Assembly: GCF_018531445.1 (NCBI RefSeq) | Contig: NZ_JAHDTH010000077.1 | Span: 1-33,244, forward strand | DNA: 33,244 nucleotides | Reading direction: 5' to 3' | Source of the DNA: Pseudonocardia lacus | Lineage (GTDB): Bacteria > Actinomycetota > Actinomycetes > Mycobacteriales > Pseudonocardiaceae | Shown: piece by piece, positions 24,786 to 31,023 of the stretch | How the letters are laid out: each line of letters begins with the position of its first letter | How positions within the stretch are numbered: position 1 is the first letter of the stretch | Position numbers and translations under genes: made by a program | The notes under the pieces: model-generated | Seen by the model: the letters and a program-made list of their open reading frames with translations, nothing else | Told to the model about the DNA's origin: nothing | Databases searched by the model: none

Positions 24786-24806
24786 GGTGCCTCCGGTCGA
24801 GGCACC
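24786..24806 (-). terminator. Terminator hairpin after the infC-rpmI-rplT-methyltransferase unit
   Basis: Perfect 8-bp arms GGTGCCTC and GAGGCACC around a 5-nt loop begin 4 nt after the methyltransferase stop. There is no U-tract, as usual in this G+C range. It probably ends the operon. Confidence 0.65.
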
Positions 24807-24810
24807 TCGA

Positions 24811-25578
24811 CTACCGCCGCCGCTCCCCCGCAGAGGCGTACAGGCAGACCGCCGCCGCCGTCGCCAGGTTGAGGCTCTCCGCCCGACCGTAGATCGGCAC
24901 CCGCACCCGGTGGTCGGCCAGCCCCGCCACCTCGTCCGGCACCCCGTGCGCCTCCCCACCGAAGATCCACGCCACCGGCCCGGCCAGCACCGGGGCGGCC
25001 GCGGGGTCGTGCAGGTCGAGCTCGCCGTGGCCGTCGGCGACCAGCAGCGCCAGCCCGGCGGAGCGGCAGGCGTCGAGCACCGCGCCGGTGTCGCGCTCCC
25101 GGGCCAGCGGCAGGTGGAACACGCTGCCGGTGGAGGCGCGGACGGCCTTCGGGTTGTGCGGGTCGACCGTGTCGCCGGCCAGCAGCACGGCGTCGGCACC
25201 CGCGGCGTCGGCGACCCGGACGACGGCGCCGGCGTTACCGGGGTCGGCGATGCCGGCGCAGACCGCGACCAGCCGCGGCCGCTCCCCCAGCGCCTCGGCG
25301 AGGGGGACGTCGAGCAGGTCGCAGACGGCGACCAGGCCCTGCGGGGTGACCGTGTCGGACAGCGACTCGGCGGCGCGCTCGGTGACCGGGCTGATCCGGG
25401 CACCGGCGGCGGCCGCCGCGTCGACCAGTTCCCGGTGGCGCTCGGCCGCGGCGGCGGTGAGCAGCAGCTCGCGCACGCGGGCCCCGTCGAGCGCCTCGCG
25501 GACGGCCTGGGCCCCCTCCACGAGGAACCGCCCGGCCCGATCGCGCCCGGCGCGGCGCAGCAGCTTGCGGGCTGCCAC
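24811..25578 (-). CDS. TrmH/SpoU-family RNA 2'-O-methyltransferase
   Basis: The 255-residue SPOUT methyltransferase is expected to methylate a ribose 2'-OH in rRNA or tRNA. The N-terminal substrate-binding part is GRFLVEGAQAVREAL. The knotted SAM domain has CAGIADPGNAGAVVRVADAAGADAV (motif 1), WIFGGEAHGV (motif 2) and IYGRAESLNLATAAAVCLYA (motif 3). The first usable canonical start is GTG at 25578. The family N-terminus (TPRVVAARKLLRRAGR) begins a few residues earlier. A CTG at 25641, overlapping the rplT stop as CTGA, is therefore a possible real start (276 residues). Linkage to rplT is common in bacteria. Confidence 0.88.
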   Translation of the reverse strand: MAARKLLRRAGRDRAGRFLVEGAQAVREALDGARVRELLLTAAAAERHRELVDAAAAAGARISPVTERAAESLSDTVTPQGLVAVCDLLDVPLAEALGERPRLVAVCAGIADPGNAGAVVRVADAAGADAVLLAGDTVDPHNPKAVRASTGSVFHLPLARERDTGAVLDACRSAGLALLVADGHGELDLHDPAAAPVLAGPVAWIFGGEAHGVPDEVAGLADHRVRVPIYGRAESLNLATAAAVCLYASAGERRR

Positions 25579-25637
25579 GACGCGCGGGGTGCGTTCGGTG
25601 CCGGGCGGTGCGTCGGGAGCGGGCGCTCCCGGGGTGC

Positions 25638-26024
25638 TCAGGCCGCCGACCCGTCCTGGGCGGGCTGGGCCGGCACGGCGGCCTTGGCCACCTCGACGAG
25701 GGCGGCGAACGCGGCCTCGTCGGTGACGGCCAGCTCGGCGAGGACCTTGCGGTCGACCTCGACACCGGCGATCTTCAGGCCCTGGATGAACCGGTTGTAG
25801 GTCATCCCGTTGGCCCGCGCGGCGGCGTTGATCCGGGTGATCCACAGCTGGCGGAAGTCGCCCTTGCGCGCGCGGCGGTCGCGGTAGGCGTAGTTGAGCG
25901 AGTGGAGCATCTGCTCCTTGGCCTTGCGGTACAGCCGGGACCGCTGGCCCCGGTAGCCGCTGGCCTGCTCGAGGACCGAGCGCCGCTTCTTCTGGGCGTT
26001 GACCGCGCGCTTCACGCGTGCCAT
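25638..26024 (-). CDS. rplT: Ribosomal protein bL20
   Basis: The 128-residue large-subunit protein has the classic [20 protein letters not shown] start and the [17 protein letters not shown] block. An Ala/Pro-rich tail follows. ATG at 26024 with AAGGA seven bases upstream. The spacer to rpmI carries a hairpin (26047-26076) that could serve in L20 autoregulation. Confidence 0.98.
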   Translation of the reverse strand: MARVKRAVNAQKKRRSVLEQASGYRGQRSRLYRKAKEQMLHSLNYAYRDRRARKGDFRQLWITRINAAARANGMTYNRFIQGLKIAGVEVDRKVLAELAVTDEAAFAALVEVAKAAVPAQPAQDGSAA

Positions 26025-26046
26025 GGGGGTGTCCTTACGTATCGGG

Positions 26047-26076
26047 CCGGTGCGTCGGGGGCGTCCTGCGCACCGG
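26047..26076 (-). other. Hairpin in the rpmI-rplT spacer
   Basis: Perfect 8-bp arms CCGGTGCG (26047-26054) and CGCACCGG (26069-26076) close a 14-nt loop, ending 22 nt before the rplT start. It is a candidate translational control element or processing site. Confidence 0.45.
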
Positions 26077-26096
26077 AGAGCGGGAGGGGCGGGCCG

Positions 26097-26291
26097 TCAG
26101 CGGCCGAGCAGCTTCTTGACCTTCTTGAGGTCGGCCTTGGCCACCGGCACCAGCCCGGACAGGTCGCGGGTCTCCTTGCTCGACTTGACCTCGAGCCGGT
26201 GGCGCAGACCGGCCTGCTGGCGCAGGATCTTGCCCTTGCCGGTCACCCTGACCCGCTTCGAGATCCCGCTGTGCGTCTTGTTCTTGGGCAT
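26097..26291 (-). CDS. rpmI: Ribosomal protein bL35
   Basis: The 64-residue large-subunit protein has [20 protein letters not shown] and ends KKVKKLLGR, all canonical. I chose ATG at 26291, which gives the usual N-terminus. An in-frame ATG at 26309 would add six residues (MANGTV) and lies directly against a strong hairpin. It stands between infC and rplT in the standard operon. Confidence 0.95.
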   Translation of the reverse strand: MPKNKTHSGISKRVRVTGKGKILRQQAGLRHRLEVKSSKETRDLSGLVPVAKADLKKVKKLLGR

Positions 26292-26309
26292 GACAGTTCC
26301 GTTCGCCAT

Positions 26310-26335
26310 GACGCCCCCGGTTCCCCGGGGGCGTC
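26310..26335 (-). other. Strong hairpin in the infC-rpmI spacer
   Basis: Perfect 9-bp arms GACGCCCCC (26310-26318) and GGGGGCGTC (26327-26335) close an 8-nt loop. On the mRNA the 3' arm ends at the base before the ATG at 26309 and 18 nt before the preferred rpmI start. It could attenuate transcription or control rpmI translation. Confidence 0.6.
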
Positions 26336-26381
26336 GGGTGGGTCCTGCGGGCCGCCGTCGATCGTGCCGGCCCGCCGTCGA

Positions 26382-26972
26382 TCAGGTCTGAGCGTCCGCG
26401 ACCGGGGCGTCCGCGGCCGCGGCCGACTGGACGGCCTGCGCCGTCTGGGCCCGCGTCGGCGGCTTCTTGTTCGGAGCGATCACCATCGTCATGTTGCGGC
26501 CGTCCTGCTTCGGCGCCGCCTCGACCGTGCCCAGCTCCACCACGTCCTCGGCGAGCCGCTGCAGCAGCCGGAACCCGAGCTCGGGGCGGGACTGCTCGCG
26601 ACCACGGAACATGATCGTGACCTTGACCTTGTTGCCACCCTCGAGGAAGCGCACGACATTGCGCTTCTTGGTCTCGTAGTCGTGGGTGTCGATCTTCGGC
26701 CGGAGCTTCTGCTCCTTGATCGTGGTCAGCTGCTGGTTACGGCGGGACTCCCGGGCCTTCTGCGCGCTCTCGTACTTGAACTTGCCGTAGTCCATGAGCT
26801 TGCAGACCGGGGGGCGGGCCTGGGCCGCGACCTCGACGAGGTCGAGCTCGGCCTCCTCGGCGAGCCGCAGGGCGTCCTCGATACGCACGATGCCGACCTG
26901 TTCCCCGTTCGGCCCGACCAGCCGGACCTCGGGAACACGGATGCGGTCGTTGATGCGCGTCTCTGTGCTGAT
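26382..26972 (-). CDS. infC: Translation initiation factor IF-3 with ATC start codon
   Basis: The 196-residue factor binds the 30S subunit and enforces start-codon choice. N-domain: [23 protein letters not shown]; linker; C-domain: [22 protein letters not shown] and [19 protein letters not shown]. An Ala-rich tail follows. The protein must start at ATC (26972): homology reaches ISTETR, GAGGAG lies at proper distance, and no ATG, GTG or TTG exists in frame in at least the 23 codons upstream. The next in-frame GTG is inside the N-domain. E. coli infC uses AUU for autoregulation by IF-3, so the same logic is likely here. Confidence 0.95.
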   Translation of the reverse strand: MSTETRINDRIRVPEVRLVGPNGEQVGIVRIEDALRLAEEAELDLVEVAAQARPPVCKLMDYGKFKYESAQKARESRRNQQLTTIKEQKLRPKIDTHDYETKKRNVVRFLEGGNKVKVTIMFRGREQSRPELGFRLLQRLAEDVVELGTVEAAPKQDGRNMTMVIAPNKKPPTRAQTAQAVQSAAAADAPVADAQT

Positions 26973-26973
26973 G

Positions 26974-27019
26974 GGGTCTCCTCGTATCGACGTCGTGTGG
27001 AGCGACGGAGCGGAGACCC
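26974..27019 (-). promoter_or_regulatory. infC leader stem covering the ribosome-binding site
   Basis: In the mRNA, GGGTCTCC (27019-27012) is perfectly complementary to GGAGACCC (26981-26974). The second arm contains part of the Shine-Dalgarno sequence and ends one base before the ATC start. The 30-nt loop lies between. Further upstream, ACGAGCC-N3-GGCTCGT (27034-27050) is a separate perfect hairpin. Together they look like a folded control leader. Confidence 0.55.
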
Positions 27020-27248
27020 TACGGACCGGGCGAACGAGCCTGTGGCTCGTCGCCGGACCTGACCCGGACGCCGGAGGCGGCGGGTGGGAGCGGGGCTCCT
27101 CTTGACGCCCTGGCACGACGGTGGCGTGCTGACGCACTGTCCAACGCGCGACAGGGTGGTCGCATTCCGAAGGGTACACCACCGCTGTCGGCGGGGGGCA
27201 CCGGTGGCCCCGTGCGTGAACGGGCCCGAGCCGGGTAGTCCGGCACCC

Positions 27249-27455
27249 ATGGGTTGGTTCCGTCGAGGTCCTCGCACGCCCCGTCCCCGAGGCCGGTTCG
27301 GCTTCCGGGGTCCGTTCCCCACCTACCGCACCCGGACCCGCCGGGGCTCCGACGTGTCGGTCAGCGGGTGCGGGTGCTGCCTGCCGATCCCGCTGCTGGC
27401 CCTGACCGGCACGGCGATGGGGCTGCGGGGGGTGTGGCGGTGGGCGCGGCGCTGA
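27249..27455 (+). CDS. Small protein with CGCC motif and C-terminal hydrophobic helix
   Basis: The 68-residue protein has an Arg/Pro/Gly-rich basic first half ([18 protein letters not shown]) followed by [26 protein letters not shown]. That is a cysteine cluster next to a short hydrophobic segment. I recall similar small proteins in related actinobacteria but cannot name a family. Start ATG at 27249; TAGTCC about 7 nt upstream suggests a leaderless mRNA. Its last 95 bases overlap the opposite-strand gene tail. Confidence 0.5.
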   Translation: MGWFRRGPRTPRPRGRFGFRGPFPTYRTRTRRGSDVSVSGCGCCLPIPLLALTGTAMGLRGVWRWARR

Positions 27456-28191
27456 GCCCGGGTCGGGGCCGGTGCCGCAGGCCCGCGGGCTCGGCGCGCC
27501 GACCGCGCCGCGAGCCCGTGTAGGCCCATTCGCGCAGGGCGGTGAGGGGCCGCGCCAGGCGCAGGTCGGGCAGGTGGTTGAGCACCGGGTCGAACGTGAT
27601 CGCCGGCTCGGCCGGGTCCCGGACCGACTCCAGGACCAGCTCGCCGACCACCCGCGGGCGCCGCAGCGCGTCCCGCAGCGGCAGCTCGGTGACGGCCATC
27701 CGCACCGGTCCGTGCGCGACGAGCGCGGCGGCCGTGCCGGGGTCCGCGGGCGCCGTGCGTGGTGCGTCACCCGCGTCGACGCCCAGCAGCACGAGCTGCC
27801 CACCGGTCCGGTACGGCAGCAGCGTGCTGTACGGGCCGCCCCACCAGCGCCCGGACGGCAGCAGCGCCAGGTGCGCCGGCCGGTGCCGGCCGGTGGAGGC
27901 GAACAGGACGTCGAGCAGCCCGGCCCCCTGCCCGTCGTCCCCGTCACCGACCGGCACCCGCAGCGCCACCCCGAGGAGGTCGGGCAGCCCGCCCGGCAGG
28001 CCGATCGACTTGGACAGCCGCACGACCGCGGGCCGGCCCGACCCTGCACCGACGGCGGCGCCGAACAGGGAGTCGGGGTCGAGGGTCAGCCGCCCGTCGA
28101 ACGCCACCCCCGCGCTGTGCACCGCCCGACCCGCGCGCACCCGCGCCACCACCCCGAAGACGGACTCGACCACGCGCTGCACCGTGCTCAT
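27361..28191 (-). CDS. Conserved actinobacterial protein, often labelled phosphodiesterase (catalase-like fold suspected)
   Basis: This 276-residue protein is recognised by [60 protein letters not shown] and [17 protein letters not shown]. The arrangement 'VRLS.(+)GLP..LPD..G.A.R' recalls small catalase-related heme proteins, but no clear heme-ligand motif can be fixed. The 'phosphodiesterase' label in databases is not supported by a metal motif I can see. The conserved part ends at [13 protein letters not shown]. The remaining ~45 residues are Pro/Ala/Ser-rich and lie antisense to the small plus-strand gene, so they may be read-through. Start ATG at 28191. Confidence 0.6.
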   Translation of the reverse strand: MSTVQRVVESVFGVVARVRAGRAVHSAGVAFDGRLTLDPDSLFGAAVGAGSGRPAVVRLSKSIGLPGGLPDLLGVALRVPVGDGDDGQGAGLLDVLFASTGRHRPAHLALLPSGRWWGGPYSTLLPYRTGGQLVLLGVDAGDAPRTAPADPGTAAALVAHGPVRMAVTELPLRDALRRPRVVGELVLESVRDPAEPAITFDPVLNHLPDLRLARPLTALREWAYTGSRRGRRAEPAGLRHRPRPGLSAAPTATPPAAPSPCRSGPAAGSAGSTRTR

Positions 28192-28238
28192 GCGGCTCGG
28201 GTCCCCCGGTTCGCGCCCACCGACACGTGCTCCCGGGC

Positions 28239-28946
28239 TCAGCCGAGGAGCTCGACCACCAGCGGGGCGAGCAGCCGGGGGTGGGTCAGCGGCACCATGT
28301 GCGCCCCGGCCGGCAGGGTGCGGGCGCGGCCGTCCACCGCGCGGGCGGCCAGGGCGTCGGCCCAGTCGGCCGGCGCGATCCGGTCGTGCCGCCCGCGCAC
28401 GACCAGGACCGGGCAGGACAGCGCCGGCAGCACCCGCTCGATCCGGTCGCGCCGCGCGGCGTCCATCGCCCTGGCCATCGCGACGGGCCCGGTGTGGGAG
28501 TAGTCGCGCACCAGCCGCGGCACCTGGCCCGGGCGCTCGTGCGCGGCGGTGCGCAGCCAGCGCCCGGCCAGGGCGGGCCACCCGGCGGCGCGCGGGTCGG
28601 TCGTCGGCCCGACGAGCACGAGCGCGGTGACGCGGTCGGGCGCCAGCGCGGCGGCGTGCGCCACGATCTGGCAGCTGGCCGAGTGCCCGAGCAGCGCCAC
28701 GCGCGGCACGCCGAGGTCGGTGAGCCGATGCAGCAGCAGCGCCGCGAGGTCGGCCGGGGTGCGCGGCGCGTCCCGCCCGGCCGGCTCGCCGTAGCCGGGC
28801 AGCGCCACGGCCACGGACCCGATCGGACCCAGCCGCGCCAGCGTGCGGGCGGGCACCTCCACCGACAGGCCCAGCCCCGGCACCGCGACGAGCCGGGGGC
28901 CGTCGGGCGCGGGGAGCCATCGCACGGATGACGGATCGATCACCAC
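28239..28946 (-). CDS. Alpha/beta hydrolase
   Basis: The 235-residue enzyme has LVAVPGLGLSVEVPA, SVAVALPGYGEPAG and the nucleophile elbow GHSASC (Ser in VALLGHSASCQIVAHAAAL). The late-strand VLVVRGRHDRIAPA and final His in LPAGAHMVPLTHP complete the triad. Start GTG at 28946 (another GTG is next to it); the longer open frame upstream covers the divergent gene's start. It ends 47 bp before the phosphodiesterase-like gene, same strand. Substrate unknown. Confidence 0.85.
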   Translation of the reverse strand: MVIDPSSVRWLPAPDGPRLVAVPGLGLSVEVPARTLARLGPIGSVAVALPGYGEPAGRDAPRTPADLAALLLHRLTDLGVPRVALLGHSASCQIVAHAAALAPDRVTALVLVGPTTDPRAAGWPALAGRWLRTAAHERPGQVPRLVRDYSHTGPVAMARAMDAARRDRIERVLPALSCPVLVVRGRHDRIAPADWADALAARAVDGRARTLPAGAHMVPLTHPRLLAPLVVELLG

Positions 28947-29029
28947 CCCAGCATCGCCGCACCGCGGCGGCGCGGCGACCGGGGGATCTCGATGCGTGGA
29001 CCGCGGCCGTCGGGGTACCCGCCCGCGTG

Positions 29030-29512
29030 ATGGATCTGTCGCGAGGGGGTCGCGCCGCGACACCGCCGTCCACGGCGCGCACGCAGGCACTGCGCCGCAA
29101 CCTGCTCGCCGGTCTGCTGCTGGGGGTCGGCGCCGTCGCCTTCCTCGACGAGGCGGTCTTCCACCAGCTGCTGCACTGGCACAAGTTCTACGACCGGGCC
29201 TCCACCGAGCTCGGGCTGGTCTCCGACGGGCTGTTCCACGCGTTCAGCTGGGGGGCCACGGTCGCGGCCCTGTTCCTGCTCGGGTCGCTGCGCCGCGACC
29301 GGGTGGTCGACCGGCGGCGCGTGGTCGGCGGTGCGCTCGTCGGGGCGGGGGCGTTCCAGCTCTACGACGGCCTGGTGCAGCACAAGCTGCTCGGCCTGCA
29401 CCAGATCCGCTACGAGGTCGACCTGCTGCCCTACGACCTGGTCTGGAACGCGCTCGCCGTGGCGCTCCTGGTGGCCGGGCTGGTCCTCGTGCGGCGCTCC
29501 GCTCGGGCGTGA
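29030..29512 (+). CDS. DUF2243 membrane protein
   Basis: The 160-residue integral membrane protein has four predicted helices. The family signature is LLGVGAVAFLDEAVFHQLLHWHKFYD, then SDGLFHAFSW, AFQLYDGLVQHKLLGLHQIRYEVDLLPYDLVWN. Several conserved His and acidic residues in or near the membrane could bind a metal. Start ATG at 29030 (GTG at 29027 adjacent); an earlier ATG at 28928 would add 34 polar residues. It overlaps the CtaG-like gene as GTGA, a common pairing. Confidence 0.88.
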   Translation: MDLSRGGRAATPPSTARTQALRRNLLAGLLLGVGAVAFLDEAVFHQLLHWHKFYDRASTELGLVSDGLFHAFSWGATVAALFLLGSLRRDRVVDRRRVVGGALVGAGAFQLYDGLVQHKLLGLHQIRYEVDLLPYDLVWNALAVALLVAGLVLVRRSARA

Positions 29513-30297
29513 CCGGGCACGAGCACGCCCACGAACCCGGCTGGGCCGGCGCGCCGCTGCTGGTCGTGCTGGCCGCGGCCGGCGCCGTCTACCTGGTCGC
29601 GGTGATCCGTCTGGGCCGCGGCGGGCGACCGTGGCCGCTCGCCCGGACCGCGCTGTGGCTGGCCGGGCTGGCCACGGCGGCCGCCGGGCTGCTGACCGGG
29701 CCGGCCCCCTTCGCCGCGCACATGGTCGGCCACGTGCTGCTCGGGATGCTGGGCCCGATGCTGCTGGTCCTGGCCGCTCCGGTGACGCTGGCACTGCGGG
29801 CGCTGCCGGTGCGCCGCGCCCGCCGGCTGAGCCGCGTCCTGCGCTCGACACCGGTCGCCGTGCTGACCTCGCCCGTCGTGGCCGCGCTGCTGTCGGTCGG
29901 CGGGCTGTGGCTGCTCTACCGGACCGACCTGCACGCCGCGGCCGCGCACGACCCGCTGCTCGGGCTCGTCGTGCCGGCGCACGTCCTGCTCGCCGGGTAC
30001 CTGTTCACCGCGGCCCTCGTGGGCCCCGACCCCCAGCCGCACCGGGCGCACCTCGGCGTCCGCGCCGCCGTGCTCGTGCTCGCCGTCGCCGCGCACAACG
30101 TGCTGGCCAAGGCGCTGGTCGCGGTCCCGCCGACGGGCGTCACGGACGCCGACGCGCTCGCCGGCGGCCAGCTCATGTACTACCTCGGCGCGCCCGTCGA
30201 GATCGCGCTCTTCGTCCTGCTGGGCCGGGAGTGGGCGGCGGGCGACCGGCGGGCCCGCCGCCGGTCGCCCGCCCCGTCGAGCCCGCTCGGTCGGTGA
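29509..30297 (+). CDS. CtaG-type cytochrome c oxidase assembly protein (caa3-CtaG family)
   Basis: The 262-residue polytopic protein (about seven helices) is of the caa3_CtaG family, thought to help copper delivery or assembly of aa3/caa3 oxidase. Conserved points are PFAAHMVGHVLLGMLGPMLLVLAAPVTLALR with membrane histidines, LLYRTDLHAAAAHDPLLG, PAHVLLAGYLFTAALVGPDP and QLMYYLGAPVEIALF. An N-terminal HEHAHEP stretch may bind metal. GTG at 29509 overlaps the DUF2243 stop, so the two are co-translated. Its stop lies inside a palindrome shared with the converging gene. Confidence 0.88.
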   Translation: MTGHEHAHEPGWAGAPLLVVLAAAGAVYLVAVIRLGRGGRPWPLARTALWLAGLATAAAGLLTGPAPFAAHMVGHVLLGMLGPMLLVLAAPVTLALRALPVRRARRLSRVLRSTPVAVLTSPVVAALLSVGGLWLLYRTDLHAAAAHDPLLGLVVPAHVLLAGYLFTAALVGPDPQPHRAHLGVRAAVLVLAVAAHNVLAKALVAVPPTGVTDADALAGGQLMYYLGAPVEIALFVLLGREWAAGDRRARRRSPAPSSPLGR

Positions 30298-30306
30298 GCC
30301 GGCTCA
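30295..30306. repeat. 12-bp palindrome carrying both stop codons of convergent genes
   Basis: TGAGCCGGCTCA is self-complementary. Its left TGA ends the CtaG-like gene on plus, and its right end is the TGA of the minus-strand membrane protein gene. The two genes therefore end 6 bp apart with no separate terminator. Confidence 0.6.
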
Positions 30307-30873
30307 GTCGCCCAACCCGAGCAGCCGCGCCGGCTTGGCCAGGATGCCGCCGAGCGCCTGGTTCGGCCGCTGCAGCTCGCCGTGCACCGCGTTGACCACG
30401 ACCAGGGCCGCGGTCAGCGCCGGGATCACCCACTGGACCACGTTCAGCTGCCGCTGCGCGGCGGCCACCGCCTCAGGGGTGTCGGCGGCCGGACTGGTGC
30501 CGCCGTCGACCGGCGCCGGCTCCGCGCCCTCCAGCTTCCTGCCCAGCACCCGGGCGTAGGCCGTGGCCGCCAGCGCGGCCCCGGTCAGCGCGGTCTTGGC
30601 CACCGAGGCCGACCCGACCCCCTTCTGGGCCACGGTGCGGCCCTTGTTGCCCAGCAGCAGCCCGGTGCTGCCCACCAGGTGCGCGCCGATCGCGGCCAGG
30701 TTCACCGGGGTCCAGCGCGCCCACCCGGCGTTGGCCACCCGCAGCCGCTGGCGGCGGTCCTGGACGTCGGCCGCGGCACCGTTGATGCCGACCGCGCCGG
30801 CCAGGGTGCCGCCGAACCAGGCGGCCAGCCCGAGGTCGTTCAGGCTGCGGACGACCGTGTTGCGTTCGCTCAT
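30304..30873 (-). CDS. Conserved actinobacterial membrane protein of unknown function
   Basis: The 189-residue protein has three or four hydrophobic segments (GLAAWFGGTLAGAVGING, NLAAIGAHLVGSTGLLLG, TALTGAALAATAYARVLG, VIPALTAALVVVNAVHG). A conserved tail ERNTVVRSLNDLGLAAWFGG-type N-terminus is also seen. Related proteins are common in actinobacteria without known role. Start ATG at 30873 with GAGGAGG about ten bases upstream. It converges with the CtaG-like gene. Confidence 0.75.
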   Translation of the reverse strand: MSERNTVVRSLNDLGLAAWFGGTLAGAVGINGAAADVQDRRQRLRVANAGWARWTPVNLAAIGAHLVGSTGLLLGNKGRTVAQKGVGSASVAKTALTGAALAATAYARVLGRKLEGAEPAPVDGGTSPAADTPEAVAAAQRQLNVVQWVIPALTAALVVVNAVHGELQRPNQALGGILAKPARLLGLGD

Positions 30874-30972
30874 CGTGCGTGTGCCTCCTCGCCGGCGCCG
30901 GGTGTCGGCGCCGTGGGCGGGACGTACCCGCGCCCGCGGCGTCCACGCCCCGCCGCCGTCCCACGCCGGGTG

Positions 30973-31023
30973 TCAGGAAAGCCACGTTCCGGACGCCACA
31001 CGTCCCGATGGTGGCTTTCCTGA
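30973..31023. repeat. 51-bp cruciform inverted repeat
   Basis: Outer arms TCAGGAAAGCCAC (30973-30985) and GTGGCTTTCCTGA (31011-31023) are perfect over 13 bp. An inner repeat GGACG-N5-CGTCC is nested in the 25-nt centre. The left arm contains the stop codon of the SARP-like gene. It looks like a dispersed intergenic element or a terminator; the rest of the genome is needed to tell. Confidence 0.7.
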
